A stretch of 64,000 bases of DNA, taken from the NCBI GenBank assembly GCA_903917345.1, contig CAIXAE010000040.1, forward strand, positions 1 to 64,000. Reading direction: 5' to 3'. Source of the DNA: an uncultured Methylococcaceae bacterium (lineage in GTDB: Bacteria > Pseudomonadota > Gammaproteobacteria > Methylococcales > Methylomonadaceae). The notes under the pieces were generated by a model. The model had not been told where the DNA came from, searched no databases, and was given only the letters and a program-made list of their open reading frames with translations. The first letter of the stretch is position 1; each line of letters starts with the position of its first letter. The translations under genes were made by a program, and so were the position numbers. Positions 37,608 through 46,477 of the stretch are shown piece after piece.

Positions 37608-37630
37608 GGTACACAGAACCCAATCACAAC

Positions 37631-38809
37631 TTAAAAGCCTAAGAAACTAAAAAAACCTTTTTTCTTAGGTTCAAATTCAATTTGCCCCACCACTTTTGCC
37701 AATATTCTTAAATCACGGGCAATCTCTGAATTTTCGCTGGTCTCACAGAGCGGTACGCCCACATTAGCAGCCGATTCAACGCGATCAAAATCATTGACGA
37801 TCGTAAACACATTATCATGATTCACCAGACTTTTTAAATCTTCAATGCGTAAACTATTTTTAGGATCATAGCGATTAATCACAATGACAATTTTTTCTAA
37901 GGGGATATCCAGCTCTTTATTAAGCACTTGAATCAGGCGGCGACCGTCTCTAAATTGCGCTAAGTTTTGTTGGATAACCAAGGTAATTTGATCCGCTTGA
38001 TCCATAACTAAGCTAGACAAGGGATCAATTAAACGCGGTAAATCGACCACAATCTGATTAAAGTTAAGCTTTAACAGATCCAATAATTTTTTAAGTTTTG
38101 AGATGTTCAACTCACCCGGCAACAGAATTTCTGTGGGTGAAGGCAATAACAAACTGAGGCTATCATCGTACTTCAATAAATAAGCTTCTAAAGACACTAT
38201 GTCTAAATCATCAACTGCATTCACTGCTTGCGTTAGCGTGTATTTAGGCATCTGATCAAAGTTAAGCCCTATCGTACCAAATTGTAAATCTAGATCCACC
38301 AAAGCCACTCTTAACTGAGCTTCTCTTGATAAAATGTAGGCCACATTACTGGCTATAAAACTAGAGCCACTGCCCCCCTTAGCATTAATAAATACGTTTA
38401 AACGATTTTCATTATGAGCCTTATGACTTTGCGTGATCGTTTTCTTAATATTATTAAAAACATCAACCAACCTGTCTTGATAATGCTTCTCGTCAATAAA
38501 ATCTTTAACACCCGCGCGGAGTGCATGGGTTAATAAATCTACATTACTCTGATCACCAATGATGATCATCGAAGACTTTTTCTCACCTAACGCTTCTAGG
38601 TAGGCGAGTTCTTGTAAGGCGTTATTCGTTAAATTAACAACAACAATACTGTATTCATCATGAATGTTTTGACTAATGGCTTCAACAATCGCTGCTTTGC
38701 ATAACACTTTATTTTTACGTGTTACTAAATCAGAAAGCAATGTCACTTGCTTAGTCAGCACATCATCGTCAACACCAATCACTATCAAATTAACATTATT
38801 TAATTCCAT
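37631..38809 (-). CDS. cpaE: Tad pilus polar ATPase CpaE/TadZ
   Basis: A 392-residue protein with a receiver-like N-terminal domain (about 5-120) and a ParA/MinD-type ATPase domain (about 135-370). The Walker A is deviant, KGGSGSS (near 149-155), with serine in place of the usual lysine, as is common in TadZ/CpaE. The family positions the pilus machine at a pole. It is the last gene of the Tad locus, an unusual place; in many loci it precedes tadA. Confidence 0.9.
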   Translation of the reverse strand: MELNNVNLIVIGVDDDVLTKQVTLLSDLVTRKNKVLCKAAIVEAISQNIHDEYSIVVVNLTNNALQELAYLEALGEKKSSMIIIGDQSNVDLLTHALRAGVKDFIDEKHYQDRLVDVFNNIKKTITQSHKAHNENRLNVFINAKGGSGSSFIASNVAYILSREAQLRVALVDLDLQFGTIGLNFDQMPKYTLTQAVNAVDDLDIVSLEAYLLKYDDSLSLLLPSPTEILLPGELNISKLKKLLDLLKLNFNQIVVDLPRLIDPLSSLVMDQADQITLVIQQNLAQFRDGRRLIQVLNKELDIPLEKIVIVINRYDPKNSLRIEDLKSLVNHDNVFTIVNDFDRVESAANVGVPLCETSENSEIARDLRILAKVVGQIEFEPKKKGFFSFLGF

Positions 38810-38864
38810 GATGTATATCTTATTTCTCGACGTTTATTAAATGGGGTAATGTATATGACGGGTG

Positions 38865-39947
38865 TTAATAGGTATTTCCAGAATAATTGACTAACTTAGG
38901 TGGCTTATGCGCTCCGTCTGTGGGTCCCGAGCCTCCTGATCCTGCTAAAGCACAATTACTGACACCATTACCACCCATGGCCACCATCTGTGCCGTAATC
39001 GTTTTAGCACCTTGTTTTGCACTTAAAATATGCATACATCCAAATGCTGTAATTGGCGTCGGCTGCAGACCACCGCTTGTAGGTAAGGTATCGCAGTTGG
39101 GCGTTGAGTTATAACAAACAACAATAACAGGCACATAAGCACAGGTACCATCACCAGCCTCACTACAGTCATTCGTTAAACCATAGTCAACTGCCCTAGT
39201 TCCAGGATCTATATATATCGTTTCACCAATGCTATAAGTCTGAGGGATAGTATTGGACTGCCCAGAGGCATTATCAATAAGAGTTTTAATTAAACTATTA
39301 CTCGGACTACTGGATGTCAATGGTGACCATGATCCCACTTGGCAATTTCCGACGGGAGAATGATAGGCTGAATCGATTGTAAAAGTGGTGGGCGGTATCA
39401 ATTTATAATTGTCGTAAACACACTGTGTAATCACAAAAGGAAATATATTAGACGTGGTAAAGCCCGCACTACTGCCATTAATGGCCACCCCTATTGCCGC
39501 CATATTCTGAGAGTAAAGGCCAAATATCCTTGAGAAGAAAGTATTGATGGCACCTCCATTTTGGCCAGCCGCTTTAGTAATAGTGACTTGTATCGCGGGT
39601 AAATCATTAGCCTTAGGAACAATAGAGGTGGATTGTAAACCCAACGGACTGCCCGTCACATTCCAATAGCCGGTTCTTATGTCACCCGTTGATAATAATG
39701 TATTACCCGCCTTATTTAGACTGATGGCAGCCGCCGCTTTCGAATTGGCTAAACTCCAGTTCGGCTCCGTACCATTTAAGGGATACAAATATTTTGCACC
39801 CGCAAGCGCCGAGGTATCCGCTGCATTTTGCAGTTCATTACGCACTACCATCTCATAACCCACATCTAAGGCTAAACCTGCAAACCCTAATAAGCCGGCA
39901 AGCGCAATAGTTGCCAGAACAAGGGATGCTCCCTGTTGCTTATTCAT
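38865..39947 (-). CDS. TadG-like pseudopilin
   Basis: A 360-residue TadG-family protein. The N-terminus MNKQQGASLVLATIALAGLL gives a Tad-type prepilin-like helix and is followed by VGYEMVVRNELQNAADTSALAGA, the PF13400-like domain. The remainder is a large extracytoplasmic domain with several Cys. It is a minor pilin-like part or a membrane anchor of the Tad pilus. Overlap of 8 bases with tadE. Confidence 0.88.
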   Translation of the reverse strand: MNKQQGASLVLATIALAGLLGFAGLALDVGYEMVVRNELQNAADTSALAGAKYLYPLNGTEPNWSLANSKAAAAISLNKAGNTLLSTGDIRTGYWNVTGSPLGLQSTSIVPKANDLPAIQVTITKAAGQNGGAINTFFSRIFGLYSQNMAAIGVAINGSSAGFTTSNIFPFVITQCVYDNYKLIPPTTFTIDSAYHSPVGNCQVGSWSPLTSSSPSNSLIKTLIDNASGQSNTIPQTYSIGETIYIDPGTRAVDYGLTNDCSEAGDGTCAYVPVIVVCYNSTPNCDTLPTSGGLQPTPITAFGCMHILSAKQGAKTITAQMVAMGGNGVSNCALAGSGGSGPTDGAHKPPKLVNYSGNTY

Positions 39948-40410
39948 AATTCATCACCGTGGTTGACGATAGCATAATCGGATTTGTAAACCCCGGCACA
40001 AATAAGCTCATTAACTTACCTAAGGCTAAAAACCGGTAACTGTAGGTCACCGTAACGGTAAGAGGGGTACCCGAATTTGTAAAACAATTAGTGGTCGTAG
40101 TGGGCGGAGTAGGCGTTATAGTAATAGTGGGTGCCGTAGCACCTGATGCAAATGAGAAGAGTAAACTGGTACCCCCGCCTGTTAAAGAGGTGGCTCTGAT
40201 CACTGCGGCTCTAATCTGCGCTTCTGATAATACGGGGCATTTATAGGCAATCCCTGATCGTGCCCCTTCGCGACTCGCATTGGTAATCACCGCTTTATCG
40301 TAAAGTACGATGCCATACTCCATAATGCCAAACAGGATGATTAACAATATAGGCAATATAATTGCAAACTCTACTGTTTCAGCACCGCTTTGCGTAGTCT
40401 TTAGTTTCAT
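39940..40410 (-). CDS. TadE-like pseudopilin
   Basis: A 156-residue TadE-family protein. The N-terminal cleavage motif is QSGAETVEFAIILPILL, with the G(-1), E(+5) pattern shared with Flp, and the family sequence DKAVITNASREGARSG. It is a minor pilin processed by the same peptidase (CpaA). The C-terminus is Thr/Pro rich (residues 95-130). Confidence 0.88.
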   Translation of the reverse strand: MKLKTTQSGAETVEFAIILPILLIILFGIMEYGIVLYDKAVITNASREGARSGIAYKCPVLSEAQIRAAVIRATSLTGGGTSLLFSFASGATAPTITITPTPPTTTTNCFTNSGTPLTVTVTYSYRFLALGKLMSLFVPGFTNPIMLSSTTVMNYE

Positions 40411-40465
40411 AGCCTTCCAACACTTTTTTTTAGAGCCATTTGCTTATCAACTTTCAGTTGAACCC

Positions 40466-40807
40466 TTAATTTCCGACACCTGATCCACCCACATTTTTAA
40501 CATCAAACGCCACACCTTTTTTAGCCTCTTCAGCTGGAGCCACAGCCCCTTGACGATAAGCATCAATCACGGCTTTAGCTTTCTGTCCATCCATGGCCAT
40601 CACATCTTTTTGTTCAGGACATACGCTTGGGTTTTTCGCTTTAGCACCGTGTTCTGGACATAAGGTCTGATTCTTAACCATCTTGTTATAGGACTCTCCC
40701 AAATGTTGATCAACGACCGTAGGTACGGAATTCCATTCTGGACAGCCTGTCAGCATCAACAAACAAGCCAATGCTATTAATGTATTATTAACGCGTAATC
40801 TGATCAT
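40466..40807 (-). CDS. Tad-locus lipoprotein (CpaD-like position)
   Basis: A 113-residue lipoprotein with lipobox LTGC (Cys 22). It contains VVDQHLGESYNKMVKNQTLC, MDGQKAKAVIDAYRQG and a Gly-rich end. The position between the secretin gene and tadE is where CpaD/TadB-type outer-membrane lipoproteins lie, and the length and the DGxxA..AYRxG block recall small pilus lipoproteins of beta- and gammaproteobacteria. The exact family is not certain. Confidence 0.65.
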   Translation of the reverse strand: MIRLRVNNTLIALACLLMLTGCPEWNSVPTVVDQHLGESYNKMVKNQTLCPEHGAKAKNPSVCPEQKDVMAMDGQKAKAVIDAYRQGAVAPAEEAKKGVAFDVKNVGGSGVGN

Positions 40808-42432
40808 TTAACACCCCCTACTAACTGTTGACCGTACTCACCATCAAGCCCGCCTTTTGCAATAACAGAACCACCCACTTTATTATTAACGATGCTTCTA
40901 GCTCTTCTGGACTCGGTTCGACCTAAGATATAAAAATCCACATCATCAGGTTCCACAAAACTGTCTGTCGGTAATTGTGCATTTTTAGCTAATATGGGTT
41001 TTGCTAAACGAGGTGTCACAAAAATCACGAGTTCCGTTGTATCTTTTAAGAATTTAGAGCTTCTAAACAAGGCGCCTAAGCCAGGCACATCACCTAAGCC
41101 AGGAAACTTGTTTACATTTTCTTTCAGCTTTTCACTGATTAAACCGGCAATACTCATGGTTTGGCCTTCTGCTAACTCCAGTGTAGTACTGGCTTCGCGC
41201 TTAGTAAGTGAAGGAATAGATAATGAGGTATTAGTACTACTGCCTTGGGCAATAACGGCGGCATCTGTTGAAAGCTCACTCACGCTTACATGCATATTAA
41301 GATTAATGCGTCCGGAATCGAGTACTATTGGTACAAACTTTAAGCCAATACCGTATTCTTTAAAGACGATGGTAATGGTGCTTGAACCTGAACCCATCGA
41401 TTGAGGAACGGGAATAGGAAACTCACCCCCAGAAATAAAGGTAGCTGTTTGGCCTGATAAAGTGGTTAAGGTGGGTTGGGCTAATATTTTGGCTAATTGC
41501 TGATCATTCGCGGCATCAACCGTTAGATTAAACATAAATTGGCCACTGATTGATTGCAAAAATAAGGCGCCTGCATCAAAACTATGCGGTACTAATAAAC
41601 TACCAATGCCCGTTGCATTTAAAGCCCCTCCTCCATTTACCGCACCCACAGAAAAATTATTTGAAGCTTGCAAGGCACTAAACTTAATATTTAAACCTTT
41701 AAGTACCGTCCTATTAATTTCAGCGACTTTCACATCCAGCATTACTTGCTGAGCCCCCCCCACTGTCATTAAATTAATCACTTGTGGAACCGCACTTGCA
41801 CTGGGATCCACTTTAGGTTGCGCGCTACTGGTTGACACGTTGATATTGCCTTGGCCGCTCTCAGAACCTGCCGGACTTGCCCCACCCAAATTCTGAGACC
41901 CGCCCAAATAGCCTTGCGCTAATTGAATTGCCGCTTGCATATTAGCTAAACTGGTCACTTCGCCTGTTAAGACAATATTCTTTTGTGAAGACCGCACGGC
42001 AATATTAGGTTTACCTTGTGCATCATGCTCAGTGGGTAATAGCTCGTTTAATTTAGCCTTTAAGGTAGTCAAATCATGTGTGACCTCAATATCTAAGACC
42101 TCAATAATCTTGCCTTTTGCGCCCCATAAATACAAATTAGTGCTGCCTATGGACTTACCGTTAATCAATATCTGATTAGGTTGAATAAAGGTCGCATCGG
42201 CTGTTTCCATATCCGGTTTAAAATTATTGTTCGAAATCGCCGTATTGCCTTGGGATATTTCTTCAATCTGGATATTTTTATTGAGGGTGATTAATTTAGA
42301 TTTATTTAAAGCGACTTGTACATGTTCCGTTTTAACATCCGTGCTATCAACAGCAAACACCGACGTGCTGACAGCACATAAGACAACCACTGATAATAGT
42401 CCGACGCTATTCCTATTAATGTTCTTTTTCAT
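40804..42432 (-). CDS. cpaC: Tad pilus outer-membrane secretin CpaC/RcpA
   Basis: A 542-residue secretin. A signal peptide (to about residue 27) precedes a pilus-assembly N-domain (about 35-115), a BON-like segment and the secretin domain (about 220-490) with LDVKVAEINRTVLKGL, ISGGEFPIPVPQ, YGIGLKFVP and VPGLGALFRS. It forms the outer-membrane pore for Flp pili. Overlap of 4 bases with the lipoprotein gene. Confidence 0.94.
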   Translation of the reverse strand: MKKNINRNSVGLLSVVVLCAVSTSVFAVDSTDVKTEHVQVALNKSKLITLNKNIQIEEISQGNTAISNNNFKPDMETADATFIQPNQILINGKSIGSTNLYLWGAKGKIIEVLDIEVTHDLTTLKAKLNELLPTEHDAQGKPNIAVRSSQKNIVLTGEVTSLANMQAAIQLAQGYLGGSQNLGGASPAGSESGQGNINVSTSSAQPKVDPSASAVPQVINLMTVGGAQQVMLDVKVAEINRTVLKGLNIKFSALQASNNFSVGAVNGGGALNATGIGSLLVPHSFDAGALFLQSISGQFMFNLTVDAANDQQLAKILAQPTLTTLSGQTATFISGGEFPIPVPQSMGSGSSTITIVFKEYGIGLKFVPIVLDSGRINLNMHVSVSELSTDAAVIAQGSSTNTSLSIPSLTKREASTTLELAEGQTMSIAGLISEKLKENVNKFPGLGDVPGLGALFRSSKFLKDTTELVIFVTPRLAKPILAKNAQLPTDSFVEPDDVDFYILGRTESRRARSIVNNKVGGSVIAKGGLDGEYGQQLVGGVK

Positions 42433-42466
42433 AGTGTTCTCAAGTAATAATTATGAATTGTGGGGA

Positions 42467-43210
42467 TTACCAAGGGATCACCTTGAGCACATGTTTTTTA
42501 GAAGCGACTTTATTCTCTGACACGGGAGAGATCATTTCAGCTTCCACTTTATCTTGGATCTTTACCAACTGATTATCGTTCGGATTTCTCAAGGTTAATT
42601 GAATAGTCCCTTCACGCATGGCTTGTACCATGACTTCAGCTTCCTGGGGTTTGAGTTGTAGGGTGACCGCTCTAACAATCGCGGGCTTATCCTTTTCATG
42701 AGAGTCATCTTGATCCACCGCTAAAACTCTGATGTTTTGAAGTTTTGTTTGGGTAACGGACTGATTTAAATCCTTATCCATCCTAGTCGCTAAGATGTCC
42801 ACATTATTGCCCGGCAAAATAAAACCCGCCACGCCAACCACATCATCCACTCGAATAGCAATAGCCCGGTATTCTTTATCAATTAGGGTCGATAAGGTAC
42901 TGCCAGCCGTATGCACTAACATACGTTTTTCTGAAATGGGCTCATCCGTATAAAAATCATTTCGGGATACTTTATCAATGACTTGGTCTTTTGATGTGTA
43001 AGCACTTGATGGGACAGAATCATTGGGCCAATCAATGACTTTGATTTGAAACTCTTCTATCTTGACGCCATAAGGAATATCAACGGCGGCCACCACCACC
43101 GGTGTGGTCTTACCCACCGGCCGACCTTGTATCCAAAGATTGGCTACCCAGGCAGCAAAAAACGCCAGTAATAGGGCGATACCGAACATAATAATAAATC
43201 GTTTGTTCAT
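42467..43210 (-). CDS. cpaB: Tad pilus protein CpaB/RcpC
   Basis: A 247-residue CpaB. One N-terminal membrane helix (about 6-24) is followed by a SAF domain (about 38-105) with VVAAVDIPYGVKIEEFQIK, and the family core RAIAIRVDDVVGVAGFILPGNNVDILA. It links to the secretin in the periplasm. It is one base from the AAA ATPase gene. Confidence 0.93.
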   Translation of the reverse strand: MNKRFIIMFGIALLLAFFAAWVANLWIQGRPVGKTTPVVVAAVDIPYGVKIEEFQIKVIDWPNDSVPSSAYTSKDQVIDKVSRNDFYTDEPISEKRMLVHTAGSTLSTLIDKEYRAIAIRVDDVVGVAGFILPGNNVDILATRMDKDLNQSVTQTKLQNIRVLAVDQDDSHEKDKPAIVRAVTLQLKPQEAEVMVQAMREGTIQLTLRNPNDNQLVKIQDKVEAEMISPVSENKVASKKHVLKVIPW

Positions 43211-44491
43211 TTACTCATCCTTAATCTTTAATTCAATAAAATAGGTAGACCATGCCAAGCGCATCGTTTCTTTGGTAATGGCATTTTCATTATTAAAATG
43301 GGCTAGGTTGAGCCCAATTTCCAGTAAATCACGCGGCTGACACGGTAAAAAAGCCCGCTTTTTGGTTTCATACCACTCGATAACCTGTTCCAGTACACCC
43401 GTTTCAACCGCTATGTTTTTAACAGCACACATATTTGCCCAGATTTTGCTATAAGCCGATTTATCAATAGCTGAAAATTTAACTTTGTAGCCTAAGCGTC
43501 TTAAAAACGCCTCATCCAATAATTCAGTGGGATCAATATTGGTTGAGAAAATTAACACCACATCAAACGGCACAGGGAAATGCTGTCCGGTGCCTAATGT
43601 TAAATAATCCACATGCTCTTCCATGGGGACAATCCAACGATTTAATAAATCCATCACTGAGATACGTTGACGCCCCAAATCATCCACTAAATAAAGCCCG
43701 TTATTCGCTTTTAACTGGATAGGCGCCTGATTAAAGCGAGCCGTAGTGTCATACTGCAACTCCAAACTATCTAAACCCAGCTCTCCGCCACTGATAGCGA
43801 CCGGTCTTTCACACAAAATAAGGCGTTTATCTATTTGAGTTTGAAATTGATAGGTGGCTTTTTCAGTAACGCTATAAACAGGGCGATGAATTAAGGGATC
43901 AAAAAACTGGATAATTTCGCGCCCTACGCAAATGGCGTAAGGCAAATGCACGGGCGCACCTAAACTACGCGCCATGCGTTTACAAATATAGGTTTTACCA
44001 CTACCCGCAACACCATAAACCATAATGGCGCGACCGGAATGGATAGCAGGCCCTAATTGATTAAGGAGCTCAGCTTCTATAACGACTCCGGCAAAATCTT
44101 CAGATAATTGGGCTTTAGTGATACGGCCATTAAAGACTGATTGTTCAGCGACTAACTCGCGATAATGCTGAATACTAATCGGCACTCTACCTATATAAGC
44201 ACTGCGGTTAAAGGCATGTTGGGCCTCATAGCGGCCTAAGTCGGTGAGTTGAAATCTAACGCCGGCACTGTTGTCTTTTGCGGCTAAGACTTCGACTTTA
44301 GAATCTTTGCGTAAGGGATCTAAAATACTTTCCATCACAGTACCCGAAAGCGCCATACGATCGGCAATTTGACGTAAATCTAATACACCACAATCGTAAA
44401 AGTGCTTTAAGGTCAAATCGACGAGTAATTCACCGTCAATGCCGGTGTCTTGGATAGACCGAGGTTGTTTTATTAAATCATCTAGAGACAT
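43211..44491 (-). CDS. AAA ATPase encoded inside the Tad locus
   Basis: A 426-residue P-loop ATPase. Residues 1-100 form a winged-helix-like N-terminal part; the ATPase domain has Walker A GVAGSGKT (160-167), Walker B-like LYLVDDLGR near 270 and the sensor LIFSTNID near 320. It is unlike TadA, the pilus motor, and unlike CpaE. It overlaps cpaA by 10 bases and abuts cpaB, so it is an integral part of the operon. Similar ATPases are known beside Tad genes in other proteobacteria, without assigned function; a regulatory or assembly role is inferred. Confidence 0.75.
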   Translation of the reverse strand: MSLDDLIKQPRSIQDTGIDGELLVDLTLKHFYDCGVLDLRQIADRMALSGTVMESILDPLRKDSKVEVLAAKDNSAGVRFQLTDLGRYEAQHAFNRSAYIGRVPISIQHYRELVAEQSVFNGRITKAQLSEDFAGVVIEAELLNQLGPAIHSGRAIMVYGVAGSGKTYICKRMARSLGAPVHLPYAICVGREIIQFFDPLIHRPVYSVTEKATYQFQTQIDKRLILCERPVAISGGELGLDSLELQYDTTARFNQAPIQLKANNGLYLVDDLGRQRISVMDLLNRWIVPMEEHVDYLTLGTGQHFPVPFDVVLIFSTNIDPTELLDEAFLRRLGYKVKFSAIDKSAYSKIWANMCAVKNIAVETGVLEQVIEWYETKKRAFLPCQPRDLLEIGLNLAHFNNENAITKETMRLAWSTYFIELKIKDE

Positions 44492-44997
44492 GATTTAATA
44501 AAACCATCTGAGCAATTCAATACAGGCAACAACACATAACATGTAGCCACTGCAATAGCAGGCGCCATAGGAAGTTGTTGTGTTGCTAATGCTTTGTAAG
44601 ATAAGTTGGAGCAACGCACCAGCGCTTTAAGGGTAATAAAAATAACACTCATCAGCCCCATCAAAAGGACGCTGTATACCATGATATCTATTATTTTATA
44701 GAGTCCAACTACACTGCCGACTGCGGCCATCAATTTAACATCACCGGCGCCCCAACCCTTTAAGAGATAGACAGGGAGCATGATAAATAGCGCAGCACCT
44801 AAACCCAACAATGACTGCTTTATACCCTGTCCTGACGCGGCCCATGTATTAAAAGCTAAACCTATCAATAAAATAGCTAAAACGAACGTATTGGGGATCA
44901 ATCTAAATTTAATATCTGTCACTGTAGCGCCTAGTAACAGTGCAAGACAGGCACCCACCATGATAACGGTGGGACGAAACAGGAAGCTATAAACCAT
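44482..44997 (-). CDS. cpaA: Prepilin peptidase CpaA/TadV
   Basis: A 171-residue A24-family aspartic prepilin peptidase that removes the leaders of Flp, TadE and TadG. The two catalytic aspartates are in TDIKFRLIPN (Asp near 28) and GAGDVKLMAAVG (Asp near 86). Short TadV-type enzymes lack the methylase domain of type IVa enzymes. It lies between flp and the AAA ATPase gene. Confidence 0.92.
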   Translation of the reverse strand: MVYSFLFRPTVIMVGACLALLLGATVTDIKFRLIPNTFVLAILLIGLAFNTWAASGQGIKQSLLGLGAALFIMLPVYLLKGWGAGDVKLMAAVGSVVGLYKIIDIMVYSVLLMGLMSVIFITLKALVRCSNLSYKALATQQLPMAPAIAVATCYVLLPVLNCSDGFIKSCL

Positions 44998-45047
44998 GTG
45001 ATACTCCCTTTATATATTGTATGAAATGAACCATAAACTCTTACAGA

Positions 45048-45093
45048 CGAAGTCATGCGCAAAACCTTGAGTAGCCCTCACCCTCTGACTTCG
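45048..45093 (-). promoter_or_regulatory. Hairpin between flp and cpaA
   Basis: CGAAGTCA at 45048-45055 and TGACTTCG at 45086-45093 can form an 8-bp stem with a 30-base loop, just after flp in the transcript. It has no T-run. Such a hairpin may protect the abundant flp mRNA end or partly terminate before cpaA. Confidence 0.45.
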
Positions 45094-45132
45094 CCTCTAA
45101 AATTTAGTGTTTACTAATTGATCTACAAAAAA

Positions 45133-45315
45133 CTAAGGATTAATCGCGTTATTTAGGGCTGTCATTGCCGCATTTAATGCTGTTGTTAAACCACCATTTC
45201 TATAAACCGCTACCGCAACCACGACTAAAATACCAACAATCAATGCCCACTCTGCTGTTTCTGCACCTTTTTCATCATAAAAAAAAGATTTAAATTTTTT
45301 CATTATATTTTTCAT
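45133..45315 (-). CDS. flp: Flp/TadF-type major pilin
   Basis: A 60-residue Flp pilin. A basic leader ends at KGAETAEWALIVGILVVV, where cleavage after the Gly gives a mature protein of about 43 residues starting Ala and with Glu at +5, then the membrane helix and an Ala/Asn-rich tail. It is the major subunit of the Tad pilus used for adhesion and surface colonisation. A Shine-Dalgarno AGTAGGT precedes the ATG by 7 bases. Confidence 0.93.
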   Translation of the reverse strand: MKNIMKKFKSFFYDEKGAETAEWALIVGILVVVAVAVYRNGGLTTALNAAMTALNNAINP

Positions 45316-45504
45316 TAGAATTACCTACTAAAATAGTATTAAAATTGACATAATGGTTAATTACATCGTCATACAACTTGTAAAGTACAAAAAATATAAA
45401 TATCTTATTGTTATGTAATTTACAACCCACTTTTTACTGCCAGATTTATTATGTTCTTAAAAAGACACCGTGTAAATAAAAACTTATTAGTAAGTTGACA
45501 TAAA

Positions 45505-46434
45505 TTATTTATTTATTTCCAAAGCCTCTAACTGCTTAAGGTTATCATTAGCTTTTTTATAATAGTGTGGCGACAAGGTTATGGCTTCTTGTAAGTAATG
45601 ATTAGCTTTAGCGTAATCACCTTTCATCATGGCGATATAGCCTAAATTGTTATTGGCTTCGGCATCTGTCGATACTTTAACAAATGCACCGTAAGCCAAA
45701 TCGTAGTTTCCTAAGCGTCCTTGTAATAAAGCATAGTTATACAATGCTTTTTTAAAACCCGGATCGATTTGTAATGCCAGGTTGTAATAGGCTAACGCTT
45801 CAGGGTATTTTTGTTCTGAATACAGCGCAAAACCCAGATTATTCAGAATTTCGGGTGAGTTAGGTAAAATGCGATCGGCCTTCTTAAAGGCAGACTCTGC
45901 TTCCACTAAGTTACCTTGTACAGTTTCAATAATCCCTAAGCCGTTAAAAGCAGGCCAACTGTTTTGCTTGGCAACCACCTGCCCTAAACTGGTTTTTGCC
46001 TCTTGATACTTACGTTCTTTGAGTAGTAATAAACCATACTCTTCAAGTACCTTAAGATTATTCGGTTGTTGTTTTAATATCAGAGACAAACTGACTTCAG
46101 CCAAAGCGGGCTTGTCGAGTTGCACATAGAGATCTGCCATTTTTTGTAATAGCGCACTATTATTGGGCTGTAACTCATAACCCTTAATATAATAAAGCTG
46201 GGCTAAATCCATTTTGCCTTCTTGGATGGCATTGGCGGCTTTAAAGAGCGCATCATCCACGGTACTTACACTGAGACCCGTGCTTTTTAACAAAGCTTCT
46301 GCGGCTTGTTGATCATGATTATCAGGCTCTTTGGCCATATTAAGTGGATTACACCCCGTTAATACCATCTGACATATCAGAACGCCCGCAAACAGCGTGA
46401 CTACTTTTTGTGTTTTTAAATACATAAGACTCAA
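45505..46434 (-). CDS. tadD: TadD-like TPR lipoprotein
   Basis: A 309-residue protein with a lipobox LTGC at about residue 28 and then TPR repeats throughout (about 60-300), for example LNNLGFALYSEQKYPEAL and ALYNYALLQGRLGNYDLA. TadD is the pilotin-like TPR lipoprotein that helps the secretin and pilus assemble. It sits between tadC and flp. Confidence 0.88.
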   Translation of the reverse strand: MSLMYLKTQKVVTLFAGVLICQMVLTGCNPLNMAKEPDNHDQQAAEALLKSTGLSVSTVDDALFKAANAIQEGKMDLAQLYYIKGYELQPNNSALLQKMADLYVQLDKPALAEVSLSLILKQQPNNLKVLEEYGLLLLKERKYQEAKTSLGQVVAKQNSWPAFNGLGIIETVQGNLVEAESAFKKADRILPNSPEILNNLGFALYSEQKYPEALAYYNLALQIDPGFKKALYNYALLQGRLGNYDLAYGAFVKVSTDAEANNNLGYIAMMKGDYAKANHYLQEAITLSPHYYKKANDNLKQLEALEINK

Positions 46435-46477
46435 GACTCCTGACTAGGCATGGGTAACCGTTTGTTGATCATTAGAC

